Of a DNA stretch of 64,000 nucleotides, positions 34,701 to 48,200 are shown piece after piece. A model generated the notes under the pieces. That model ran no database searches and was not told where the DNA came from. It was given only the letters and a program-made list of their open reading frames with translations. Made by a program: the position numbers and the translations under genes. Each line of letters starts with the position of its first letter. The first letter of the stretch is position 1. This DNA is from Brachycybe producta (lineage: Eukaryota; Arthropoda; Diplopoda; Playtdesmida; Andrognathidae): contig JAUPFP010000026.1 in NCBI GenBank assembly GCA_036925085.1, forward strand, positions 2,087,001-2,151,000. Reading direction: 5' to 3'.

Positions 34701-37700
34701 TTTCAATTGGGTTTAAATCGCAATGATATGGTGGTAAGCGAACAATAGTGTGTCCATATTGTGCAGCCAATTCATCAATAACATAACGCTTAATTGCATT
34801 TGTTTGTTTGACTAAATGCAGTAGATGCATTTTTAGCATTTTATCATCAAATAAAATGCCATGTTTTTTTAGCCAAGCTTGGATATCACTTTTCTTATAG
34901 CTGGTTGTGGGTGGTTTGTCTATTTGCACACTATGGTAGGGTGCATTGTCCATAACTATGATGCTTGAAGGTGGGATGTTAGGCAAAAGTTGTGTTGTGA
35001 ACCACTTTGTAAAATTCTCTGCATTCATTTCTTCATGGTAATCTGTTTTTGTTTTGGCTTGAAAATACAATGAAGCATTTGGAACAAAACCATTCTTTGA
35101 GCCAGCATGACATATAATAAATCGGTGTCCTTTACTGTTAGGGACTTCTGGTCCTGATGCTTTTTTTGACAGTGCATACAACCATGTCTTTTTGACATGG
35201 TGAGTGGTGTGCAGATACGTTTCATCCAAATAAATAACAGGATGAGTAGGATTTTTTGTTGTAAGATGTTTCATTGTCTTCAAGAAATTTTGCCGTGCTG
35301 CAACTATGTGTGGTTTTTCCAGTGAGAATTTTCTTCCATTAACATTTTTCCATCTGAAACCGAGTTTATGTATAATTTTTCTTGTGCTGCTTTTGTGTCC
35401 ATTGAAGGAACATCTCTTAACCATTTCTGCAGTTATAGATAACAGTGTTGGGAATTTTCTCTCTATAGAAGTCAAGAATAATTTGATGAACAACTTGTTC
35501 ATCAAAGTCATCCAAATTTGTAACTGGACTTTCCCGCTTTCTTTTCTTACCAGGAGTTCCAAATTCAGGCTCTTCAATACCTTCCTTGACTATGCATTTG
35601 ATGGTTGCTATTGAAACACATGTGGCATCTGAAACCCTTTCACATGCTTTCTTGAAGTCAATTTTAGGTGCTCCCAACCTCTTTTGTTCCTCCATAAATG
35701 AAACAACATTAAAAACTATTTGTCTTGCTTGACTTTTAAGTGGCTTGCCTTGCCGTATCGAACTCATGGTAACTTATGCAATGAATAATTGCAAACACTG
35801 TTAGCTAGCTCTGGTTAGATTGAAAATGAGTCTTCACTTGATAAAGACCTACTATGCAGTGAATTTGTTTTAAAACATGCTTTATTGCTTTCCCTTTATG
35901 CTGTTACTTGACCATAAAGTTAACAACAAAATTAAAGTCTCTTATGAAGCAATCAGGGAGAAAAGGTGTGAGCAAGATGTTTATACAATTAGGGTGAAAG
36001 TGTGAACAAAAATTTAGCTTGGGTAACAGTCAATGAACAAGGCCATTGAGTCAGTCTTCAAAAACTCTCAATTCTGCTTTAAAATCACTTTAAAAGAGGT
36101 CTAGTAAAATAGAACTGGATGTGTGGGGGAGGGAAATAACCTCTTTAGAAGGCAAAAGTGAAGTCAACTTTAATTTTCAATCTAACCAAAAGGTCTTTTT
36201 CAGAGCAAGCATTAACAACCCTTTTCAGGACCAGAATTAATGGCCCTTTTCAGGTAGAACAAACATTGTGGAGAAAGATTACCTGTACCAATTCCATGCA
36301 GCAGATGATAGAAATGTTATATAGTTTATAGTTAAAAATTCCAAACATTTTCATTTCTTAAACTAGCCTAAAACAATTTATTGCACTTTTAAAATGTTTA
36401 TTATAATGCTTATTATGTAAAAATAAAATTGTTAGTGTATTTGTTAAAATAATGTTAATAACACTAGGCCTACTATTTTTTTTTTAGGTTTTAAAACCTT
36501 GAATTTCTTCAGTTTATAAAATGGTTGTTGTTATAAAGCTAAAATAAGGATGGTTTTTGTTGTAAATTGTTAACATTCTATGAATAGGGATAGTCATTTG
36601 GTAGTTTTCATTTTCTACTTTTTTAAAACTTTTGTCCCCTCTCTTTTTTTCCACATAAAAAAGTTGGGACAAAAGCCAATAAAAAACCTTTGTCCCCTCT
36701 GTTTTATTAGTGTACCACTTATTGAGACTCAATATAATGTGTTTTTCTAAAAGTTCAGGGCTCAAGTTAGAGTAACCGATCTCTACTCTGGAAGGCTTTC
36801 GATTTGTGGCAATGCGCCAACACCAACATCAAGTAACCATTTGTTGAAATCATCTTCCCGATTACTTCGAATGTTGGTGATCAAAGTGAGTTGCATGAAA
36901 TGTTGCCACAGCTCACTCGATTTGATGCACCTTTCAATGACGTCAGTTGGCTTCCCTCGGGGAACAACTGGAAGTGTCTGACGGAAATCATCACCAATAA
37001 AAATCACTGTTCCACCAAAAGGACGATCATTCTGCATGAGTTCCTTTAGTAGATTGTTGATGCATCACAGTTCATGTTTTGGCAGCATTGTCACCTCGTC
37101 AATGATGATGAGCTTGGCTTGGTGAAAGATCTCAGCTTCGGCGTGTCTGCTTCATGTGAGATGTTGATGTTTCCAAAAGTGGTACTGGCAATTTGAAGCC
37201 ACTATGAACTGTGCGGGCCGCCTTTCAATAAAGTTGCTGCAATTCCAGTTGTAGCGAATGGTAGCAGAATTTCCTGTCTACCTCTAATGAAACACATCAT
37301 TGTGTTGTACAGGTATGTCTTGCCGGATCCGCCTGGGCCATCCAAGAAGAAACAGCGCTCGTGGCAGTTCTCAAAATCTATAGCTCAAATTATTTTCAAG
37401 AATGCCGTCATCTGCTGCTGATTGAGAGTTCCAATGCAACGCTCTGATTCTTCTTTTTCTTGAATAGCATTGAATTGAATGGGATCATTTGGAATTCTTG
37501 TTGGTTCTGGAAGGCCAAATGTAGCACACTGTACACCGTGCTGCTGCAGCACATAGTTTATGTCATGGAGAGCCAAATTGTTTGCCACTTCATTATTATG
37601 ATCTCGCAAAAAATCCAAAGCCAAGTCCAACATAAATTTTTCCCAGAGTGCCAATGCATTTGAGGGGACACAAAAAACACAAATGAAGGCAAAAGCCTGT

Positions 37701-40700
37701 CTCAATTGAGATGGCATTTGCAAAATGACGGCTTCATCCAAACACTTTTTCCATTCTTCATCAGAATCTAACAAATTGTGATGGTATGCTGCTTCCTTAA
37801 AGGTCTGATACTGAACACCATTGACAGTTCGCAGGTCTTCAAATGATGTCACTCCAGGAACGTGGAGAAGAAGCAATCGCAAACAAAAACGTTGATTTGC
37901 GCCAACTGTGTACATTCTCGCGACCATTGTCTGTAATCCACGCTGTCTTTGTCCAAGCTCAACGACTGTACACATAATGGTAAGGAATTTCTGTGTACAG
38001 AAACTCCCGAGCATCTTCATTGGCAGCATTCAAAGCAAACCAAGCAGTGAGCTTGGTGATTCCAGTTCTAGCATCGTTTAAAGCTTCCTCTTCATGGCCT
38101 TCTTCAAAAGTAATACGCTGCTGCTGCGGAAGATGGACTGGTAACCTGATGACTGCATGTGATCTGTCATGCATTGGGAACTCCAGCAAACGCCACATTG
38201 CTTCGGGTGCACTCACATATCTGGCATCGATGTAATTAGCGATTTCGTCGTGCACCAAGCTCTCCACATTGGCACAGTCAAATCCTTTGTAAATATATTT
38301 GTAAATATATTTAACTGCCTTCAGTGATGTGGAAACCTCAACATTGATGTGACAATTATACTTCAGCAGCAAGTTCTTGTATGGTACAACATAACGATTG
38401 TCCATCTGAACGCCTCTCACAAATGTTGTTGGTCCTTATGCAATGGCGATACAAAGGATAGCCATCAATGTTTACAAGAGTCGCATCCTGGAAGTTTTTC
38501 GGGAAGTTCTTTTTGCACTTATTGTCCTCCATGCAAGGGGCCTGTGGATTGTCAGCACCGCATGGTCCATGCGTCATGCAACGTGAGACAATCTCAAACA
38601 GTCTGGGCTCTGTGTGAATATCAGGAATTTTAGCACTGACCATGCGATCGATAGCATTGGAAGTCTTAAATTTGTCTTCATCCTTAACAACGATCATTAT
38701 GTGGGCATGTTGAAGGCCTCGCTTTTGAAACTCGATTGTGTAGACATAAGCGATGCACTTTCCAAGCACACCGTATTTTGTGAAATCCTCAATGGATGGC
38801 CTTCAGTTTGAGTTTGAACACTCGAGTCACTTCGCCGGGTCGAAGGTTATCAGCAATTTCAGGCCAATTTGGATTTGCTGTGACAGTTATGAAGTGATTG
38901 ATGGAGCCGAATTTGCCAAAGATTGACATCGCATCATTGCATCATTCTCGCATGTTCTTTGGTGAGCCTTCAAAGGATGGAAGAATAACCGGAACTCCAG
39001 CCTGAACTCCCAAATTGGCTGTTTGGCAGAAATTATTTGTCAGATCGTTGGGTTTTTCGCGCAAATAATCGTCTCGCTGATAACTATCGCATGCTCAAAG
39101 ACATTGAACGTGACGAGATTGAAAAAGCGAAGCAGGAATGTCGCCATGTCCCGATCGTGAGCATGGTGCTGCATAGAGATCGTCGTTCAGATCAAAGACA
39201 CTACAATGCTCCTAAGGCAAATGAAATCGCAATGGTGTTTGTGAATGAGGATGGAGAGCCACCATTTGATCGTGATATACGAATCTATCCAGTGAATCCG
39301 GTAAATGCAGATCAGCAATTCATTCACATCAACATTCTGAGCCCGAATCTGGATCCGCAGACATACGCTATTTTGTATCCATACGGCGAACCGGGATGGC
39401 AACCGAATTGGCAGATGGAGGGCTATAGAAATGACCAACGACGAGTCAGGCACAATGTCAGCATGCTGCAGTACAAGGTTGCTCAAACTGCCATCAGAGA
39501 CTACTTTAATCCAATCATCAGTGCCGGCCAGCTTACCCAGCAATGGATTGTTGATTCATATTTGCAAGTAGAAGGGAATAAAATGAATTTTGTTCGTTTC
39601 CATCAGCCATCACATGGCTAATCAGGCAGCCCTCGTTTTCGGGAAGATTAATACGCTCTCTAGTCAATTGTGTGCATCACGTAGAGCTGTGCGAATTTTC
39701 TACCTACACCTGGGGGAGGATGAAGATGAGATGTGAGATGTTAGATTTGTCCATGCACGCGAAATATGTAAGGACCACTTCCTGGAGGAGTTGCAATTTT
39801 TGCTCCCATTGATGCAAATGACAGTGCACTATTGTAGGATCTAATGTGGGACCGGAAGTTGTGGTAGTGTGGATGAGCAGGATCTGACATCAGTTGCCAC
39901 AGGAAATTTGGATATTCCAGCTCGTTTCCATCAGCATCCTGGGGCTTCTGCAGTCGAACTTTTCTTTGTGGCAGCAGCTGTTGAACATTCCGTCTTTTGG
40001 AAGTTCCATTGCAAAATTTCGTGAAGCACAAAATTGGCAAATGGTGTCCATTGGGCCACAGTGATGAAGAGTAATATGTTCAGCTTGTCGGTATGGTTCT
40101 GCATCAGCCTTTCGTCTTTCTTGCAATTCGTTTTCCGTTTCCTGCTGCCGTCGAGCTTGATGGGAACGTGCATCAGCAGCATGTCTGGCTTGTGACTCCT
40201 CTTCCATTTCCTGCTGTCGTCGCACTTGATTGGAATGTGCATTCGCAGCACGTCTGGCTTGTGACTTCTGTTTCCTGCTGTCGTCGCACTTGATTGGAAC
40301 GTGCATTAGCAGCACGTCTGGCTTGCGACTCCTCTTCCGTTTCCTGTTGTCGTCGCACTTGATTAGAATGTGCATTAGCAGCACGTCTGGCTTGTGACTC
40401 CTCTTCCGTTTCCTGTTGTCGTCTCTGCTGGCGTAGCCGTTGAAGCGTTTCATGACTTTGGCGAGCTCTCCATCTTTGCTGTCTTTCATGATTCAAACGC
40501 AAAAGTTTTGCTTGAGTCGACTCAGCATCCATCAATCAATGAAAATCACTTAATTATAATTAATGTAATACAATAATAAATGTAATAGAATGGTCGAAAG
40601 AATAAATTCTTACCTTTCTTTTCGCAGTAAAACTTATTGAACTATTTTTATATTGAAATACGTCAATACATCTATCAATGAAAATCACTTAATTATAATT

Positions 40701-43700
40701 AATATTAATTAATTAATACATTAATAAATGTAATAGAACGGTTGAAATAATTAATTCTAACCTTTCTTTTCGTAGTAAAACTTATTGAACTATTTTATTT
40801 TATATATTGAAATAGTAGTTCATATAATGTAATACATTAATAAATGTAATAGAACGGTCAAAATAATAAATTCTTACCTTTCTTTTCGCAGTAAAACTTA
40901 TTGAACTATTTTTATATTGAAATACTTCAATACATCCATTTAGCAATTGAAAATCACTTAATTATAATTATAATTAATATTAATTCATTAATTAATACAT
41001 TAATAAATGTAATAGAACGGTCGAAATAATAAATTCTTACCTTTCTTTTTGCAGTAAACTTATTGAACTATTTTATTTTATACATTGAAATAGTAGTTCA
41101 TTATAAATGCCATTGTGTGTGAATTTGTCTTGACTGCTTGTTTTTTATAAGCACTTTACTATTGTTTGCGTTCTTGGATTGGGAGAGTGCAACATATAGT
41201 TGACCTTGAAAAAAAGCTGTTCATTTCTTCATTTATTCAAATATATATAAATTCCGATGTTTTCCACACACACAGACCTGGCAAAATATATATATAATGT
41301 TTTGTGATTGAAGCTGGTGTGTTAATTTTATGAGAACCTTTTACCATTTATATACTTATGAGGTGTGTACCAACACACACCTCATGAAAACATTTGTTTT
41401 TGATCAGAATGGGCAAAATCTGAATATTCGTAACAATGAATAAACTAAATCCTTTCAATATACAATACTACAAATGAAGGTCGTGTGAACAAGTTTTTTT
41501 CATGATTTGGGATCACAGCATGTGGTACTATGAAGTAACCTCAATTTTAGATTTCTTTCTTTTTATAAAATAAACAATGAGGTATAAAACTTTTTACCTG
41601 GACAAAAAACGTTAAAAACCCGTTTTTCAATCAAAAACAATCGTAGCTAGTGCCTACATTCGGAGAAATTTTGAACTAAACGCTGTATCTAGGCTCTTAA
41701 ATTTTAAAATATTTAATTTTTCTTTTCAGCCTTTCAAACTTCTCCAGTTTTTTTCCATTGCAGATTTGCAACTCTTTTTTTAATGAACCCCTGTTTTTGA
41801 ACATTTAAAAAAATCTTGCAATTTTGTTTTATTAAACTTTTTGTACTTTTTTAGTTTTGTACGTTTGGTTTTATACGTGTTGTACACAAAATAAAATTTT
41901 ACATCACGTATTTTACAGTACTAGAAGGAAAGCCCGTCTTCGACGGGTGTGATAGTGCAAGGCTCTGATAGCCTTATACAATGCGTTTCATATTTATATA
42001 GAAGCACCCCAGAAATTGGTTATAACTCGAGTTACAACTGATATTTTCAACATAAAGAGAGCATCTTATACTATATTATAAATTTTCTGCTAGGCAGAAA
42101 ATTTTTTCTTATAAAGGTAAAAATAAAAAAAACTGGAAAATGTCCATTTTATAATAATATAGATGTGCTAATGAACTTTTCACTTTTATTACGTATTGTG
42201 ACAAAATAACATGCTAAACACAACGGTAACATTAAAATTAATAAAGTATACGACTGTCCTGATGTTCTTATAACTTAAAACTTTCTTTTCTACATTAACC
42301 AATATTTTTAAGAAAATTTACAGAATTTTTACCCTGAAGCAACTAAACTGCTAAAATGGCACTTTTGAGCTCTGCTAATGTATTATAATCATAGTAATCT
42401 GCTTAATAATCCTGTATGACGATGTCCCAAATGTTCTCGATAGGATTTAAGTTCAAGGGGAACACGTCGACTATTTGAGAGTGGTGATATTTTGGTTTCG
42501 TAACCATTTCTTCGTTAGGTTACTGGAGCAAACTGGTGCACTTTCTTGCTGGATTAATAAGCTAATGCTAGGGAGTCAATGTTTTATGGCAGTACATACC
42601 CTCCTAACATTGTGTGATGATCAATGGTATTTGTTAATGGTATTTCTGAAGCTGCTCGTCCGGAATCCACTAAATGTTTCCCTTATCATTAGGCTCACTT
42701 ACTGCCAAAATTTGTGTTTTTTTCCTCGCATCCTTCCAATATGAAGAAAAAAAGAAAAACCGTCAAGATCATCGAAATTGAATTTTTTGCCCTTCAGAAA
42801 TTTTGGTTGTGGGAACCTAACATTATGCGAAGTGTTTAGTGCCCTTTGCATTGAGTAGCTTTTTCTTCATTTCAACCAAAAAATGTTTATTGTTAGACAA
42901 CGTTATGAGAGTGTTTACTAACTGACCAAAGTCGATTTCCTAGTGTTAGCTTAGTATTTGAGCAAGAAAATACACAGTTCGCTCTGGTAACCTAAGAAAT
43001 GAATGGTTACGAAACGAAAATATCAACACTCTCAAATGGCCGGCGTTTCCCCCAGACTTAAATTCTACAGAGAACTTTTGGGACATCATATAATGATTAA
43101 GCAGATTGCCATTATTATACTACAATCGCAGAACTAAAAAGTGCCGTTTTAGCTGCGCCGGGCAGAGTTTCTGTAAATTTGAGTATAAATATTGTTTGAA
43201 GTATGTAGAAAACATTATAAAACATCAGGACAGTTGTGTACTTTATTAATCTTAATGTCACTGTTGTGTTCAGCATGTTATTTTGTCACAATAATTAATA
43301 AAAGGGAAAAGTTCATTAGTTCGTTTATAATTATGAAACGACCATTTTCCAGTTTTTAATTTTTACCTTTTTAAGAAAAATTTTTCTGTATAGCAGAAAG
43401 ATTATAATATAGGAGGCTCTCTTTATGTTGAAAATGTCAGGCAAATCCATCAAGTGTAGCCCGAATTATAATCAATTTCTGGGGTGCATCTACATATATG
43501 AAACGAACTGTACAATATCTCAGATTGAGCAAAATGGAAAAAAAAAGCTTGAATACACATGAATACACAAAAACTCCAGGCAGGACTTGAACCAAGGACC
43601 CGAGACTCACTTCTCTGCCAAAGACATAACCAATTTTGTTACCAATGTAAATTGTGAGATCAAAGGTGACTGTAACCCACATGGGTTAATTTATTCATTG

Positions 43701-45186
43701 AACAATCATGCAAGCTTTCCTGGCTGCCAACTTTTGTGTTCAGGGGTTTTGGTGAAATTTGATGATTTTTCACAAAAATCAGGTAAGCGGAACAAAATTG
43801 AAAATTCTAATGTAGCCTACGAAGAAGCCCATCTAAAGATGTGTATACTGGTTAATTTTCACGATTTTAAGGTGTAGTTTCTGAGAACATTCGTGCACAA
43901 AGGGAGGGAGGGATAGAGGGTCAGCCTTTAGCAAATTATGATATCTAATATCATAATCCCATTCCCCATATCCCCTTCCAATTTATTTTTTTTTTTAATT
44001 TTTACCTTTATAAGAAAAAATTTTCTGCCTAGCAGAAAATTTATAATATAAGATGCTTTCTTTATGTTGAAAATATCAGTTGTAACTCTAGTTATAACCA
44101 ATTTCTGGGGTGGTTGGTTCTATATAAATATGAAACGCACTGTATAAGGCTATCAGAGCCTTGCACTATCACACCCGTCGAAGACGGGCTTTCCTTCTAG
44201 TTAGATAATATACGGTATAAAACCACATATAATACGTGTGATGTATTATACCTATCCATCTCTGCTTATTTGAGCTCTATTAAAATGCTTTTTGGTACGT
44301 TCCCCTCTAATTAGTGGTCTTTTGATCTTTCAAATTTAGTTTAAGGAGATTTCCTTTGCACACGAGGTTTTATCTGATGCAAGAAAACGTGAAATATATG
44401 ATCGACATGGACTACGGGGACTACAGGATGGACACGAGGGTACGTTAACCTATTTTATAATTGTTTTGCTTTAAATAGCAGTTTTAATAGAACGGTAATA
44501 TGATCTAAACATTGTCTAGCGGGCCATTTTGAATTGTTGGCATAGACCTTCACTTTCGTGTATAGCTCCAAAGTAAATAATCCGACCATGTCAAATCGTA
44601 TGATGTCATCGACCAATTGACGTCGCTGTAGATAGATAGTCTGGTCTCTGAACTTGGATTGCAATAGAGCCGTTATACGGCTTGTATAGCATGTCCATAC
44701 CATCCCATTCTGCCCACAGGTTTTCGGTTGACATTCTCGCGATAGCGTTTTCTGTTGACCCTAAGGCGCTCGGCTGACCTCATTGCGAAACATTTTTTAT
44801 TGAAAGCGAATTTTCGTAATAAGTTTGAATTACTAGTGGCGTAACGCAAACATAAATGACGGGAGCAAAGTTCACAGGCAATTGTGCCCAGCATTACAAT
44901 TTCTTTTTCTCCGCCCTTTTATGACGTCAGACCAAGTAACAAACCAATTAGAAATTGATGACGTTCATAAAAGGGCGGAGCAAAAGAAATTCTAATGCTG
45001 GGCACAATTGCCTGTGAATTTTGCTCCCGTCGTAGTTTAATTTTGCTACTATTATTTCCTTCCTTTTTATATTTGAAAGTGAAAATGAGCTTTTCATTTT
45101 TTCTGGTGTGCGCATGCGCGTCGTTTGTTCCTTTTTTACTCCTTTCATTTCAATTTCAGTCACCCCCTCCCACTTTCCCCCCTCCA

Positions 45187-45225
<39 letters not shown>

Positions 45226-48200
45226 CCCCCCCCCCCCCCCTCTACACTTTTCAACCTTTTTCCCCTCTCCAATTTAATATCATGGGGTTCTTGGATGAGA
45301 AGGGTGCAACATATAGTTGACCTTGAGAGAAAAAAAAAGCAGTTCATTTATTCAAATTTATATAAATTCCTACGTGCTTCAATGTTTTTGTACAGTGTTA
45401 CTATACACACACATACACAGTCCTGGGATATTATATATACATTATAATTTTAATGCGATCTTGCACAGTATGCGACTCCGAGACTAAAATTGTAATAGAG
45501 ATTATAGAAGACTGTTGTCAAACATAAACACAAAATCATGATTTGTATGATAAATCACTAAAAAAAATGATTTAAATCACTAAAAAATCATGATTTACAT
45601 GTAAATCACCAAAAAATCATCATTTACACGTAAATCACTAAAAAACATGATGTAAATCACTAAATTATGATTTAAATCACTAAAAATCACGTGTGCACAA
45701 GTGCGTACCCATTCAGTGCATGCGTGTACATTTGCATACGCATGTAACAATGAAAGAAAATTGGTTGTTTGATATATGAAAGCATATATAAAAGCAATGG
45801 AGGTCTATAGGGTTCCTTGAATCCCTTGTTTACTTTTTATAAAAGTGAACCTCACAAAAACATTTTTGACCTCCATTGCTCTAAAGAGCAATGCAAGAAA
45901 ATGGGCAAAAAAGGATGTCTGTGTGTCCGTATGTCCAGAACCCCTAACAACTTAACAATTAACAATGTTATTAGAACTTATTACTCATTTTTGCAGACAT
46001 CATCATAAAAAAAATTTAATATATCATATAAATGAAAAAAAAAATCAAAAATATCTGATTTAAATCAAATAAATCGATTTATTTGATTTTAAAAAAAAAA
46101 TAAAAAAAAATCAGCCACCCTGTTTACAATGGGTGTTTTTTCTATGTTATGTTGTTATTTTTGTATATTAAAATACATGTGACGTATTCTCATTTTAAAC
46201 CATATTATTACAAATGAATAACGCATGCGCATCACATGTAACTATACGTGAATACATACTTGTGTTTAACACAAAACGTGTTAACACAAAACGTGTAACA
46301 CGTGTTTACATGTGCGTACACGTGCGTACATGTGCACACGTGTGTACATGTGCGTACACGTGCGTAGACATGTGCACACGTGCATAGACATGTTTGTTTA
46401 ATTTTCTTGTTAAATGTGCACTTTGTCACAATTGATTTATATTATTTGAAAAGTAATTAAAATCCCATTTTTTTTTCTTTAAAATGTTTATTTTAAAAAA
46501 ATTAAAAAAAAATTGATTTAAATAAAAAAAATCCGATTTTTCTTTTAATAATAAATCATGATTTTTAACAACCCTGCTTTATAAGGACATGAATGACGTC
46601 ATCTTTCTGCACATGTACACATTATAGTATCTATAGCCATTTCTCTGTGCCAAATGCACATAAATCAATAGCTGCCCATTTTGAAATAGAACAGGTTAAT
46701 CTGCCACTTCTATTAGTTTAGTGCACCTTGTGTGTGTGAGATGAACGTATTTTGCTGAGGCAGCCTAGTCTTAAATGGCAGTAGTTTCAGAAAAGCAAGA
46801 AAATACACAACCTATTGTGCATGCTGGAATGAACACTGACCTACACTATGGAAAATTACTTCTTGGATGAATTGTGATATAAGAAGTGTAGGCCCTACAC
46901 TTAAAAACTCCCTTCTTTTCTTGTCATTATTAGTGCAAAGTTCAAGGCGTTGTTTGAGTGCAGCCAAGCACAAAAGTTCTGAGAAATGGACTGTTGCAAT
47001 TATTATATTTGTGTGTAGAATGTACAAGTAAAGCCTCGTTTTCACGGCGATAGTTCTTTCTTGAGAGTAGCTGTCATGATAGTTGCGATAGTTCACTCTC
47101 ACGATAGCAACGGTCTACATGTCTTGTAGTAACGTGATAGTTCTGTCATGATAGTGATGTCTGACAGCACAAATTTCAAAAACACACCAGCAGTGTTGCC
47201 TGTCCTCCTCCAGAAGCCAAATTTTTCTGCAAGTTGTCACTCAACAACTATTACTATTGTGACAGTTTTGTATGCAAGGTGATAGTAATCATGATAGTTA
47301 CAGTCACTGTCGCAATAGTACTATCAATTATCTAGTGCTATCGCAGCAGTGCGATAGTGACTATGATGTGGTCTGCACGATGATAGATCTTGCGACAGTT
47401 GCTGTCATGACAGCAGCTAATGTGAAAACTTATCATCATGAAAACGAGGCTTAAACTATATGGTTAACTGCTTGCAACTGTGCAGCATTCAGCTGTCTGT
47501 AACATTTGAATTTGAAAAATTACTCTGCAAGCAGCCATAAAGGCCTATGGCAGAGGGACAAGAGTCCAAGTGCAGCATAGAAAATGCATTGTCAAAACCA
47601 GAAAATATAAAAACCCTATTGATATAAACCCAACAACAATTTCAATATTTTTTAATGCTGCAAATATATGCATTGTCAAAACAAAACAAAATTATGACTC
47701 CCATAAAATACGTTTGTCCTGCACAAAATCCCCAGCAAGCGATTTCCATTGTCGAATCGCCCTAGGGACAAATGACCAGTAATAAGAATCTGTTCGTGCA
47801 AAAATCTCTCCAACTTTGTTAGAGTGGTCACCCCTACCCAAATATAATGCCCTGCAAAGTTTACTTGAAGTAGGTTTAGGGAAAGAGCCTTCTAGCATTC
47901 GATTAAAGATATTAGGACTAAAATCTGAACGTCTTGCAAGTAAACTATCCCAACCAAGCTCTGAAAGCATTTTAGTTACACTGTCGGCATATCCATATTT
48001 ACCACAAACAAACCTAGCAGCCCTGCGTTGGACCATTTCTATAGAGTGAGCTAAGTCTTCAGTGTGGGGATTCCACACGGAGCTGCAGTATTCTAGATGG
48101 GGACGTACTAATGATTGATATGCTATACATTTTACCTCCCTGGGACACCTTCTTAGAATGCGTTGACTAAACCTAAGCATCTGCATAGACTTGGAAATAA

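Larger units (their letters stand above)
33578..36786 (-). mobile_element. Tc1/mariner-superfamily element inserted in the Helitron
   Basis: Terminal inverted repeats of about 75-80 bp: left GAGATCGTTTACTCTAACTT (33578) and right AAGTTAGAGTAACCGATCTC (ends 36786), both continuing through a TGAGCCCTGAAC-like segment and the AATAAGTGGTACACTA segment. TA at 33576-33577 and 36787-36788 is the target duplication, and the Helitron helicase resumes on both sides. It carries one transposase gene on the minus strand. A hAT MITE is inserted inside at 33907-34226. Confidence 0.9.
32829..40540 (-). mobile_element. Decayed Helitron (Rep-helicase rolling-circle transposon)
   Basis: The minus strand carries, in order, a Helitron N-terminal region (40535-39645), the HUH endonuclease (39020-38000) and a Pif1-type helicase (37400-36783 and 33545-32829). 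The gene is broken by several frameshifts, an internal inversion (about 39025-39645) and insertion of a Tc1/mariner-type element at 33578-36786. It lies wholly inside intron 2 of the DNAJA2-like gene, on the opposite strand. Confidence 0.9.

Noticed and set aside
36514-36765. 83-codon minus-strand frame near the right end of the mariner-type element
   Set aside because: It reads through the terminal inverted repeat and shows no similarity to a known protein.
43581-43645. Functional tRNA gene
   Set aside because: The B box is present but acceptor, anticodon and T stems do not pair; a SINE-like remnant fits better.
46263-46395. CRISPR-like or coding repeat
   Set aside because: Alternating purine-pyrimidine simple sequence without spacers.
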